Shown: piece after piece, positions 16,866-25,124 of the stretch
Position numbering within the stretch: position 1 is the first letter of the stretch
Layout of the letters: each line of letters opens with the position of its first letter
Assembly: GCA_003345545.1 (NCBI GenBank)
Contig: PRDH01000078.1
Coordinates: 1-64,000, forward strand
Length of the DNA: 64,000 nt
DNA from: Candidatus Thorarchaeota archaeon
GTDB lineage: Archaea; Asgardarchaeota; Thorarchaeia; Thorarchaeales; Thorarchaeaceae
Direction: 5' to 3'
Notes under the pieces: model-generated
The model's database searches: none
Told to the model about the DNA's origin: nothing
The model's input: only the letters and a program-made list of their open reading frames with translations
Position numbers and translations under genes: made by a program

Positions 16866-17645
16866 ATGTGGGTTCTGTCGATGTTCTTCATATTTGTAGT
16901 TGGAACAGCAGGTTCTGGAAAGTCACTCCTTACCGCATCGCTTGAGAAGTGGTTAGTGGAATCCGACTTGAGTGTCGCAGTTGTTAACCTGGATCCGGGT
17001 GTTGAAAGTCCACCATATTCAGCTGATGTAGATATCCGAGAGTATGTCAATTATGGAGAAGTGATGGAGAATTTTGGGCTTGGCCCCAACGGGGCACTTG
17101 TTGCATCCTTGGACATGGGAGTAAGCAGTGTTGATGATTTACGAGAAGAAATCGTTGAAACTGAGAGCAACTATGTGCTTGTGGATTGCCCAGGGCAAAT
17201 GGAGCTCTTCGCCTATCGGAATTCAGGCCCCTTGATGGTATCAGGACTCAGAGGGGATGATCCCTCGTTATCATTATATCTCTTGGATTCAAACATTGCA
17301 AGAACGGCCTCCGGTTATCTCTCTTCGATGTTACTTGGATTATCGATTAATATTCGATTTGGGCTACCACAGCTAAGTATACTCAGCAAATCCGACATTC
17401 TTATGGAGGACGAGATAGAAGAGATTGTACAATGGGGTTCAGAACTGCACCTACTTGAAGAGGCGCTTGAGCAATCCTCAGAAGGCCTAGTCAGAGAGTA
17501 TGCCAAAGCTATCTTGGATATGTTAGGTAGCATTGGAACAATGAGCGATACTATCCCAGTGTCAGCCAAAGATATGACAGGATTCGACATTCTGTATGGT
17601 GAAATGCAGCGCATCTTCTTAGGTGGAGATAATCTTTACGAGTAG
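16866..17645 (+). CDS. GPN-loop GTPase
   Basis: A 259-residue GTPase of the Gpn/XAB1 family. The P-loop is GTAGSGKS, the diagnostic GPN tripeptide sits in GLGPNGALVA, and VLVDCPGQMELFAYR covers the G3 motif. G4 reads LSKSDIL. Eukaryotic relatives help RNA polymerase II assembly and nuclear import; the archaeal role is not settled. ATG at 16884 would give a start closer to the family (MFFIFVVGTAGSG), so the first six residues are uncertain. It runs into the methyltransferase gene downstream, probably as one transcript. Confidence 0.88.
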   Translation: MWVLSMFFIFVVGTAGSGKSLLTASLEKWLVESDLSVAVVNLDPGVESPPYSADVDIREYVNYGEVMENFGLGPNGALVASLDMGVSSVDDLREEIVETESNYVLVDCPGQMELFAYRNSGPLMVSGLRGDDPSLSLYLLDSNIARTASGYLSSMLLGLSINIRFGLPQLSILSKSDILMEDEIEEIVQWGSELHLLEEALEQSSEGLVREYAKAILDMLGSIGTMSDTIPVSAKDMTGFDILYGEMQRIFLGGDNLYE

Positions 17646-17658
17646 TGATGTCTACTTG

Positions 17659-18681
17659 ATGGATTGTTTCGCTCAGGTGTCTGGTGAGAATCTGGATTTA
17701 GCAAAAGCTGAGATAGAAGCCCTAGCCAGACTCTGTCCAACTGATATGGTGATCTCATGGTTTGGACGTATAGCGAAATTGCAGACACCAGTCAGTCCTG
17801 TAGAGTTTCTCTTGGATAGGGCAGCGCTTGTCCAGAGAGCTGGTGTCCTTCTCGGTGAAGTCATTCATGATGAATCCATAACCGAGATGATCTCAGACGA
17901 CATCTGGAGGGCCAATGTATTGCCTGCGGACAAGTTCTCAGTAAGGACAATGTGTATTGGCAGAGGATATGATTCGAGAAAAAGAACCGAGATTGAGAAG
18001 GATTTGGGAGCACACATCCAGAACATTACTGGTGCAGAAGTAGAATTGAGAGCGCCGAAGACACAGATTCTGGTAATCATTGTGCCAAAGCGAATTCTCG
18101 TATGCAAGTCAAGTGAGTCCAGACTCAGGCGCTTGCTACGTACAAGGGAACCAGGAAAGAAACCATTCTTCCATCCAACTATGATGAACAGCACTTTGGC
18201 AAGAGTAATGTGTAACTTGGCTGGAGTCAGACCGGGCAATACTGTACTGGATCCGTTTTGCGGCGGAGGAGGAATTCTATGCGAGGCTTCGCATATTGGA
18301 GCTGTGGTAGTGGGCAGTGATTTAAATTGGAGATTGTTGGCCGGTGCAAAAAGGAATCTGAGTGAAATAAGTGCACAATACTCCGTACTGCAAGCTGATG
18401 CTCGGTATCTTCCTATTCAGACTGTAAATCATATTGTCACAGACCCGCCATATGGTCGTTCTAGCTCAACAAGAGGCACTGAGTCGAAGAAACTGATTGA
18501 CTCTCTTCTGAGGAGAGTTCCCTCTCTTCTTCAACCAGGAGAAGAGAATCTATGTGTTTGTGGCAGCACTGAGATGGGATTGCCTGAAATGATTCTAGAT
18601 GGTGGTTTCACTCTCGGCCGTGACATCAGAGTGAGTGTGCATAGAGGACTTGTCCGAGAGATTGTGACGGCCAATCTCTAG
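17659..18681 (+). CDS. THUMP-domain tRNA guanosine-N2 methyltransferase (Trm-G10 type)
   Basis: A 340-residue COG1041 protein. The N-terminal THUMP/ferredoxin-like part begins CFAQVSGENLDLAKAEIEAL. The Rossmann methyltransferase part has VLDPFCGGGGILCEASHIGAVVVGSDL as the SAM site and IVTDPPYGRSSST as the DPPY catalytic loop, the mark of exocyclic amino methylation. The archaeal family makes m2G or m2,2G at position 10 of tRNA. An earlier GTG at 17623 would overlap the GPN gene; I chose ATG 17659 because the family begins just before the VSGE segment. Its stop overlaps the convergent UPF0201 gene by four bases. Confidence 0.85.
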   Translation: MDCFAQVSGENLDLAKAEIEALARLCPTDMVISWFGRIAKLQTPVSPVEFLLDRAALVQRAGVLLGEVIHDESITEMISDDIWRANVLPADKFSVRTMCIGRGYDSRKRTEIEKDLGAHIQNITGAEVELRAPKTQILVIIVPKRILVCKSSESRLRRLLRTREPGKKPFFHPTMMNSTLARVMCNLAGVRPGNTVLDPFCGGGGILCEASHIGAVVVGSDLNWRLLAGAKRNLSEISAQYSVLQADARYLPIQTVNHIVTDPPYGRSSSTRGTESKKLIDSLLRRVPSLLQPGEENLCVCGSTEMGLPEMILDGGFTLGRDIRVSVHRGLVREIVTANL

Positions 18682-19106
18682 CTAATCACTTTCCCGTCCT
18701 TGGTCCTTGGACAGAACCAATCAAGGAATTCTCGAAAAAGAGGGACGCTTGTGAAGAGAAGGTGAATCTCAATGGAACCTAGGGGAGGGTTCTCATCATC
18801 ATTGTCTATCAATCGAAATTTCCCAACAAATGCTGCTTGTTTGTCAAGATGTATGCTCGTCGTGTACTCAAGATCGTTGAAGTTCTTCAAGAGCCTCGTG
18901 CGGACTGCTGCAAGTATCCGCTTCTCATGGATAGCCTGTTTCACCAATGAAAGACGATCTCGATCAGTGTCTGTGGAGGTCATCTCTAGGATTTGATCGT
19001 GCTTGACTATCCCAAGTGGGATGTCACCCAGATGAGTTTCTACTGCCTTCTTTACTCTCTCAGTATCTTCGGTCGGATGAACTGGACATCGGATGGTAAT
19101 TTCCAT
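18678..19106 (-). CDS. UPF0201-type RNA-binding domain protein (COG1325)
   Basis: A 142-residue protein matching the archaeal UPF0201/COG1325 family: ITIRCPVHPTEDTERVKKAVETHL at the N terminus, then a Q-x-H-like strand region (TTSIHLDKQAAFVGKF) and SIEIHLLF near the end. The family has been suggested to bind RNA, with no firm function. The gene follows the UPF0200 kinase-like gene by one base. In some archaea the two domains are one fused protein, so the partners probably act together. Confidence 0.75.
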   Translation of the reverse strand: MEITIRCPVHPTEDTERVKKAVETHLGDIPLGIVKHDQILEMTSTDTDRDRLSLVKQAIHEKRILAAVRTRLLKNFNDLEYTTSIHLDKQAAFVGKFRLIDNDDENPPLGSIEIHLLFTSVPLFREFLDWFCPRTKDGKVIS

Positions 19107-19107
19107 A

Positions 19108-19656
19108 TCATGTCATCTTCGCTGCTAGTTCCTTCGATAATGTGTGCAAATCCCCGAGTGTGCCCTCATTTATCAACATGACATCACTGAGTGCAATTAC
19201 ACCCCCGAGACCTACTGAAATTTCCCTCATATCACGTTCTCTGAAAATCTCCCATGTTGAAGGGGCATCTGTACGATTCCGGTCACGTAGGCGGGCGTAT
19301 CGTACCTTCGGAGATGAGTGAACACAGACTGTAATCACCTCATCTGCATAATCGTCGAAAACATCGATCTCGGCGACACTTCTGCAACCTTCGATAACAA
19401 TAGTATCTGATTCGAGTGCATGAAGACGACCTAGGCAATGCTGAGCTACCGCACCTGGGCCATCAATCTTCCGTAGCTCGAGCATGACCTTTCGGGTGTT
19501 CGCCGGATTGGCATCCAGTCCCCTCTTTCGAGTTTCCTCCCGCACAACGTCGCCCATGACTATGACAGGAACACCAATGTCATGAAATGCCTGAGCTACT
19601 TCACTCTTACCTGCGCCGGGCATGCCTGTGACGATTATTATTCTCAAAGCATTCAT
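19108..19656 (-). CDS. UPF0200 P-loop kinase-like protein
   Basis: A 182-residue P-loop NTPase with GMPGAGKSEVAQAF at the N terminus, VIVMGDVVREETRKRG as a base- or lid-contacting region, and IVIEGCRSVAEIDVF in place of Walker B. The nearest well-known relatives are dephospho-CoA kinase and Fap7/adenylate kinase types, but the substrate of UPF0200 is unknown to me. One base separates it from the UPF0201 gene, and 21 bases separate it from the AAA ATPase gene upstream, so the three probably share a transcript. Confidence 0.8.
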   Translation of the reverse strand: MNALRIIIVTGMPGAGKSEVAQAFHDIGVPVIVMGDVVREETRKRGLDANPANTRKVMLELRKIDGPGAVAQHCLGRLHALESDTIVIEGCRSVAEIDVFDDYADEVITVCVHSSPKVRYARLRDRNRTDAPSTWEIFRERDMREISVGLGGVIALSDVMLINEGTLGDLHTLSKELAAKMT

Positions 19657-19677
19657 TCACCATTGTTCTTAGATTGA

Positions 19678-20826
19678 TCATATTGTATAGATGGGTCTGT
19701 CCTTAGACTGTAATTTGTCAAGTACCCCATGAATGATTTCAGAGGTTATGGTTGCGGACCCCTCAGTAATTGCAATATGAAGCGACTCTTTTAGTATACG
19801 GTCGCGAAGGTCCCTGCCAGATAGTCCCTCGGTCTTCCTCGCAATTTCATATAAGTCGGCCTCAAGATTAATTGGCAGACGTCCTGCGTACAGCTTAAGG
19901 ATGCTGTGGCGCTCCTCTAGCGTCGGGAGGGAGAATTCGAAGACAGTGTCGAACCTGTTCTTGATTGCAGAATCGATGAGAGGCAGTGCATTAGTTGCGC
20001 CGATTACCACAACTCCGGACTCTTCGGTAGTCGAATCCAGTTCCCCGAGCAGAGCAGTCACAACCTCTGAAACATCGCCTCGAATTGATTGGAATGAACG
20101 AGCCAGACCAATAGCATCAAGCTCGTCAATGAATATGATACTCGGGGAGCTCTTACGTGCATCTTCAAACAATGCACTTATTCTTCTTCCACCGTCTCCT
20201 ACATGGACGCCGATTAAGTCGGAGGCCTTTACCAAGAATATTCTTGCATCAGCCTCATTCGCTAGAGCCTGAGCGGTCATGGTCTTTCCTGTGCCAGGTA
20301 ATCCATGGAATAACACTGCGCGAGGCGCCCATTCGCCGAACTTTGATGGGTGACGGAGATATTCAAGAATTATCTTGCATTTCTGTTTCACTGGTTCATG
20401 GCCTATTACTTCCTCAAAGGTGACAGGACGAGCTTTGACATCCGACGTTGCACCAGATGGTGATAGAAGAAGAATCTCTGTCTTCTTCGAAACAACTGAT
20501 TCTTCAGGCTCCACTTCTAGGACTTGAAATGCGTAGTCTGGCATAATGTATCTATCAAAAAGGTAGGTACCCTGCTGTACATAAGTCCCCATCCATTGTT
20601 CTCTCGCATAGTCTGCGAATAGTTCCAGACTGTCTATCTCTAGACCCATAGGTTTTGGATCACCCTTCGCACGAAAGGGGTATCCTATATCTCGTAGTAC
20701 CAACTTACGTGCACTAGGAACTTCAACTCCCCGCTTTCGTATTGACTTCTGGGCACTCTCTTTGGAGGTAGAGGACACTTCAATGGTGGAGTCTTTTCGT
20801 TTCGTCAATTTGTCGATTGTCTCCAT
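19678..20826 (-). CDS. Single-ring AAA ATPase with unusual N-terminal domain
   Basis: A 382-residue protein with one classical AAA module at about residues 140-375. Walker A is GLPGTGKT, Walker B IIFIDELDAIG, sensor 1 VVIGATNA, the arginine-finger region DSAIKNRFD, and the C-terminal helical part GLSGRDLRDRILKES. The first 140 residues contain YPFRAKGDPKPMGLEIDSLELF and a YVQQGTYLFDRY segment, and match no N domain I recognise; the MIT domain of Vps4 and the OB/coiled coil of PAN are absent. It is likely a protein or RNP remodeller. It heads the run with UPF0200 and UPF0201. Confidence 0.8.
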   Translation of the reverse strand: METIDKLTKRKDSTIEVSSTSKESAQKSIRKRGVEVPSARKLVLRDIGYPFRAKGDPKPMGLEIDSLELFADYAREQWMGTYVQQGTYLFDRYIMPDYAFQVLEVEPEESVVSKKTEILLLSPSGATSDVKARPVTFEEVIGHEPVKQKCKIILEYLRHPSKFGEWAPRAVLFHGLPGTGKTMTAQALANEADARIFLVKASDLIGVHVGDGGRRISALFEDARKSSPSIIFIDELDAIGLARSFQSIRGDVSEVVTALLGELDSTTEESGVVVIGATNALPLIDSAIKNRFDTVFEFSLPTLEERHSILKLYAGRLPINLEADLYEIARKTEGLSGRDLRDRILKESLHIAITEGSATITSEIIHGVLDKLQSKDRPIYTI

Positions 20827-20931
20827 GAGTCCGTTCGATGGTTTTCCTTTAAGAGTTATCTTTAAGCCGTCCCAGCGCTATGGTAATATTGGCAGTACGG
20901 TATGCCGAATCAAGACAAACTGGTGAACTCT

Positions 20932-21492
20932 ATGAGCGCTGTTGTCAGAGCATTTCTCAGTATCGATATCGCAGATCAGGTGTTAGTATCTCGTATTAGT
21001 GAGATTCAGCAGCAGCTGAACCCAGAGGGTGCAAAGATGAAGATAGTCGAGAGCGATAACATACATTTCACTATTCGTTTCTTTGGAGACACACCAATGG
21101 AGAGAATCGAAGAGATGAGAAACTGCTTGGGACAAATCAAGATTGTCCCCTTTGAGATAAAGATACAGGGAGTCGGCGCCTTTCCCAATAAACGAAGGCC
21201 AAGAGTGGTCTGGATAGGCGTGACCGAGAACTCGCAGAAAGTTGTTGATTTGAAGTTGAAGGCCGACGAACTCCTCACAGAAATAGGGTATAAGATGGAG
21301 AGAGAGAAGTTCAAGCCTCATGCGACTATTGCACGGGTTCGAAATGTCAAGAGTCCTGACTTAATGGTTCGAAATCTTGAAGAATTGGCAGACAGATCAA
21401 TAGGTAGTATGATAGTGAAGTCGCTCAGTATGAAAAAGAGTACCTTGACCTCTTCAGGGCCAATCTATGAAACTCTATGGATGGTTGAGTAG
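20932..21492 (+). CDS. thpR: RNA 2',3'-cyclic phosphodiesterase (LigT/2H family)
   Basis: A 186-residue 2H phosphoesterase. Both signature HxTx motifs are visible: HFTIRFFGDTP near residue 45 and HATIARVRN near residue 130. The family opens 2',3'-cyclic phosphate ends or 2'-5' linkages, as after tRNA intron cleavage. That fits a genome with tRNA introns, one of them immediately downstream. ATG 20902 would add ten residues. I prefer 20932, which has GGTGA six bases before it and matches the usual short start before VVRAFLSIDI. Confidence 0.88.
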   Translation: MSAVVRAFLSIDIADQVLVSRISEIQQQLNPEGAKMKIVESDNIHFTIRFFGDTPMERIEEMRNCLGQIKIVPFEIKIQGVGAFPNKRRPRVVWIGVTENSQKVVDLKLKADELLTEIGYKMEREKFKPHATIARVRNVKSPDLMVRNLEELADRSIGSMIVKSLSMKKSTLTSSGPIYETLWMVE

Positions 21493-21510
21493 GCAGATTA
21501 CGGGAAAAAG

Positions 21511-21647
21511 TGGTGGGCCGGGGGAGACTTGTTCCGACAGGGACTTCCCAAGTCGTTTGAACTCCCGGTCTCTTGCATTCTGTGACTTGAGGCGCGAATT
21601 CCTCAGTCGCCCCAAGCAAGAATCATACCAAGCTAGACTACCGACCC
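21511..21647 (-). tRNA. tRNA-Pro(GGG) with two introns
   Basis: On the minus strand the acceptor arms GGGTCGG and CCGGCCC pair fully (one G-T), the discriminator is A and CCA is encoded at 21511-21513. The D stem is GTC/GAT, the anticodon stem CTTGC/GCAAG, and the anticodon GGG is at 21611-21613. The first intron is 21578-21609 (32 bases), at the usual 37/38 site. Bulges GGC and AAT flank a four-position helix that includes one mismatch, then a GACT/AGTC intron stem. The second intron is 21529-21556 (28 bases) inside the T loop. It makes a near-ideal bulge-helix-bulge: GTTC/GAAC helix, three-base bulges AAA and AAG, and CGAC/GTCG intron stem. Removal leaves T loop TTCAAGT and T stem GGGAG/CTCCC. 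A minus TATA (CTTTATTTT) is near 21675-21684. Confidence 0.9.
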
Positions 21648-21706
21648 GTGCTAGCGAAGTCGGTATCTGAATTCAAAATAAAGATTGCCTCAGAGCACAT
21701 ATATTC

Positions 21707-21718
21707 GAACACGTGTTC
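21707..21718. promoter_or_regulatory. Palindromic operator GAACACGTGTTC upstream of the deacetylase gene
   Basis: A perfect 12-base palindrome in the gap between tRNA-Pro and the HDAC-family gene, about 20 bases before a TATA-like ATACTTATC (21740-21748). The same 12-mer occurs twice, and close variants twice, around 55.6-56.3 kb. Confidence 0.6.
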
Positions 21719-21801
21719 CTAATATCCGTTGAATACTTCATACTTATCAGGTAATGGTGAACACTCTGTGAAACTAGGCACAGTACAGGAGAAACATATC
21801 A

Positions 21802-22866
21802 TTGGTCACCGATCTTGTATTTCACGAGGCCTTCACCAAGCATGAGATGTCAATGGGACACCCTGAGAGTCCTGAAAGATTGAGAAGTGCAATGATGTAC
21901 ATCAAGAGGGCAGGTCATCTTAAGGACCCGAATTTGAATATCCTGACGCCAATGCCTGTGGACTTGGAGGAGGTCTATCGGATTCACGGAAAGGCATACA
22001 TAGATGGCATCCGCGAGAGTTCCTCAAGAGGCGGGGGTTTCTATACACCTGATACTGAAGTCAACGCACACACATATGAGGCAGCAGTGCTAGCGGCAGG
22101 AGGCGGCATTGATGCTGTGGACAGGATTATGGCTGGAAAGTCGAAGAATGCATTTGTATTATGTAGGCCACCTGGGCATCATGCCGAATATGAACGAGCA
22201 TTTGGTTTTTGCTTCATCAACAATATTGCAGTGGCTGCGAGTCATCTAGTGAAGGAATGTGGGCTCAATCGTGTCATGATAGTTGATTATGATGCACATC
22301 ATGGAAATGGTACTCAGAGTGCGTTCTACTCTTCGAATCGTGTGTTGTATGTCAGCCTGCATCAAGACGGAAGAACTCTGTTCCCAGGTTCAGGTTTCCC
22401 TGACGAGATGGGAAAAGGGGCAGGTCTTGGCTACACAGTGAATCTACCCATGTATCCAGGAGCTGGAAACATATCCTATGATTTGGCTTTCACAAATGTA
22501 ATCGAACCCCTTGCAGAAGTGTTCAGGCCAGAGTTTGTCCTCGTATCAGTTGGCTTTGATTGTCACTATCAGGACTCCCTGACCTCACTGGGTTTGACAA
22601 CATCAGGCATTGCAAAGATGAATGCGTGTCTAAAAGGGATTGCAGAAACCCATGCTTCTGGTAGACTGGCCTATTTCCTTGAGGGCGGCTACAATCTTGA
22701 TGCAATGGGCATGGGATCATTAAATGTAATTGAGGAATTGATGGGTGTCCCTGTCACAGAATTCAGTGATACATATACAGAGAATGATGCATGCACACGC
22801 TACACGAAAACGCTGATTGATAAGACTCTCAAGACTGCACCATTACTGAGTGAAGTCATCAAGTAG
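21802..22866 (+). CDS. HDAC-family deacetylase (class II / acetoin-utilisation type)
   Basis: A 354-residue zinc deacetylase. The catalytic segments are all present: RPPGHHAEYERAFGFCFINN with the paired active-site His, DYDAHHGNGTQSAFY with zinc ligands Asp and His, and VSVGFDCHYQD with the third Asp ligand. The order and length match histone-deacetylase-like amidohydrolases. Substrates in archaea may be acetyl-lysine or acetyl-polyamine; sequence does not decide. The TTG start at 21802 has AGGAGA ten bases before it. A palindromic operator lies in the promoter region. It converges on hel308 with a 24-base overlap of the 3' ends. Confidence 0.88.
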   Translation: MVTDLVFHEAFTKHEMSMGHPESPERLRSAMMYIKRAGHLKDPNLNILTPMPVDLEEVYRIHGKAYIDGIRESSSRGGGFYTPDTEVNAHTYEAAVLAAGGGIDAVDRIMAGKSKNAFVLCRPPGHHAEYERAFGFCFINNIAVAASHLVKECGLNRVMIVDYDAHHGNGTQSAFYSSNRVLYVSLHQDGRTLFPGSGFPDEMGKGAGLGYTVNLPMYPGAGNISYDLAFTNVIEPLAEVFRPEFVLVSVGFDCHYQDSLTSLGLTTSGIAKMNACLKGIAETHASGRLAYFLEGGYNLDAMGMGSLNVIEELMGVPVTEFSDTYTENDACTRYTKTLIDKTLKTAPLLSEVIK

Positions 22867-25095
22867 TGTCTGCATTGATCCCAAATCCTCATCATCTTCC
22901 GATTCATCTACGGGAGATTGAGATGGTTTCACATCCACGCCAAGCTGTTTCTTGACCGATTCCGCTATCGCTCTGCCAATAGTTGGGATTCTTGCCAGCT
23001 CATCGATAGGTACATGGTATAAATCAGAGAAACTTCTCAGGCCGTGATTATGAAGCATTCTTCCGCGAATTCGTCCAATGCCTCTGAGGTTGACGAGCTC
23101 CAAGATGTCGGAACGTACACCGTACTTGAGACGAGAACGAAGACTATGCAATGATGGAATGTGACTTGACCTGTTTGTGATTCTGGCAATCTCTGCTGCT
23201 GCATGAATCAGCCATTCTGCAGACTGCACGTATCTGTGAACATCACCCATGCCTACTCCGAATTTCTCTGTGATGTCTTTCTCTGTGGATTCTGAAATCC
23301 ATTCTTCTAGCAAACGAGCTGTCTTGACCTCCCCTAGGAAGCCTGTATAGTTTTCATCTTCAATATCAGGAGGTTCAACTAGAAACTCCTTTGAATGGTC
23401 ATCAACAAAGACTTCGTATTCTTCAAGCTCTGACCTTATGACATATGCCACGGATTGGTCTGGGGAGTGGCATATCATATGTAGTATGCCTAGTTGAGTG
23501 TGTTCATCGACCTGTGCTAATATATCTCGAAACATGATAGCAGTCTGAGGGTCAATATAGAGCTGTGATGCCCTTTTTCCAAGCAGAGTAGCTGAATACT
23601 GACCTGTAGGCGAAGTTTCAATCAGTTTGCCATCTTCTAGAAAGGCTATGGCCGAGGCAACATGGTGTGCAATCTTCCTTTGGTCGTTCTGATATGCATA
23701 GAACGTATTTGAGATGAGCCCATCAATCTCTTCGTTCGTACAAGTCAATTCTGCAGCTATTGAAGCAAGAAGATGCGATCTAATCGCGGTGGGTGAAGCA
23801 AGTCTGGAGTAGATTTCTTCGGGTTCTGATAGTGTATAATGCTCAATTAGTGCTTCCTTCTCTGATTCTGTTCTTGCGATGAGAACAGCTTCACCATACT
23901 TGTCATATTTGGGTCTTCCAGCGCGTCCTGCCATCTGTTTGTATTCTAGGACTGGTATTGGATAGTTACCAAGACTTTCTTCAAATCGTCTGTAGTCTCG
24001 AATGATTACACGTCTAGCAGGGAGATTCACACCAGCTGCAAGCGTGGGCGTAGCAACTACAACCTTCAGCAAATTGCCTTTGAATAAGTCCTCCACAAGT
24101 GCACGCTCTTGATTGTCGAGCCCAGCATGGTGGAATGCTATCCCTTCAGCGACTAGCTTTGCAAGAGTTTTTGACTCCTCGGGGGATGTGGGGGCGCTCC
24201 CAATCTTCTTGGCGATACGCAGCAAATCCTTCATCGAATCACTGGACAGATATTTCCTGATTGAGGGGCCAATTCGTTTCGCCACAGTGACTGTGGATTT
24301 CCGACTTGATACGAAGAGGAGTACCTGCCCGTTTTCATCCAATGTATCGCATACCATATCGACAATTTCATCCTTGTACTTACGTGGAACCTGCCTTGTC
24401 GATCTCTTTTCGTACCTGTCACCCTCGAAGAAATCAATCTCGCTATCAAGATAGACTCCCTCGCTAAGCGGTACTGGTCTCCATGTACTCTTGACAAGTT
24501 CTGCACTTAGCCAATTGGCAATCTCATCAGCATTGGAAATTGTAGCACTAAGCGCAATGATTTGGGCTTGTACCATTTGAGTCAGTTTGGCAAGGACCAT
24601 CTCAAGAGTTGGACCTCGTGATGAGTCATTCACAAGATGTATCTCATCAACCACCACAATTCCAATCTCGTCAATCCAATCAGCCTTGTGTCGAACTATA
24701 GAATCAGCTCGCTCTGTTGTCAGTATAATAATATCCGCCTCGCGTAGTCTTGTGCCGGGAGAATCGTAGTCCCCAACCGACATTGCAACAGAGATACCTA
24801 GTTTTTCATACTTCTTGAAGTCATCATACTTCTCCCGCGCGAGGGATTTCAAGGGAACAAGATAGAGGGCCTTGCCGCGACCGTCGAGAATTGCTTTCAA
24901 CATGCACACTTCTGCAACAAGCGTCTTTCCAGAACTGGTGGGGATAGCTAGAACGAGGTTCTTGCCCTTCAAGACTCCTGTTTCAAAGGCACTTGCCTGA
25001 GGAGGAAAGAGATCGACTACACCGAGACTCTGTAGATGACTTATCACCTTCTTGTTGATGTCGAGCTCCTCTAGTCGCACCGTGTCATTCCCCAC
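22843..25095 (-). CDS. hel308: Ski2-family DNA helicase Hel308
   Basis: A 750-residue SF2 helicase. The Q motif is FPPQASAF, motif I AIPTSSGKT, motif II VVDEIHL, motif III ALSATISNADEIA, and motif VI QMAGRAGRPKYDKYG. A winged helix and ratchet follow, and the C terminus holds a helix-hairpin-helix pair (LVNLRGIGRIRGRML, LARIPTIGRAIAESV). Hel308 unwinds forked DNA at stalled replication forks. The last residues contain QTLLDDF (742-748), which fits a PCNA-binding PIP box. It follows mcm by 29 bases, in one run of replication genes. Confidence 0.94.
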   Translation of the reverse strand: MGNDTVRLEELDINKKVISHLQSLGVVDLFPPQASAFETGVLKGKNLVLAIPTSSGKTLVAEVCMLKAILDGRGKALYLVPLKSLAREKYDDFKKYEKLGISVAMSVGDYDSPGTRLREADIIILTTERADSIVRHKADWIDEIGIVVVDEIHLVNDSSRGPTLEMVLAKLTQMVQAQIIALSATISNADEIANWLSAELVKSTWRPVPLSEGVYLDSEIDFFEGDRYEKRSTRQVPRKYKDEIVDMVCDTLDENGQVLLFVSSRKSTVTVAKRIGPSIRKYLSSDSMKDLLRIAKKIGSAPTSPEESKTLAKLVAEGIAFHHAGLDNQERALVEDLFKGNLLKVVVATPTLAAGVNLPARRVIIRDYRRFEESLGNYPIPVLEYKQMAGRAGRPKYDKYGEAVLIARTESEKEALIEHYTLSEPEEIYSRLASPTAIRSHLLASIAAELTCTNEEIDGLISNTFYAYQNDQRKIAHHVASAIAFLEDGKLIETSPTGQYSATLLGKRASQLYIDPQTAIMFRDILAQVDEHTQLGILHMICHSPDQSVAYVIRSELEEYEVFVDDHSKEFLVEPPDIEDENYTGFLGEVKTARLLEEWISESTEKDITEKFGVGMGDVHRYVQSAEWLIHAAAEIARITNRSSHIPSLHSLRSRLKYGVRSDILELVNLRGIGRIRGRMLHNHGLRSFSDLYHVPIDELARIPTIGRAIAESVKKQLGVDVKPSQSPVDESEDDEDLGSMQTLLDDFTQ

Positions 25096-25124
25096 ATTTG
25101 ATGATGCTGAGCATGTCGAATCTT

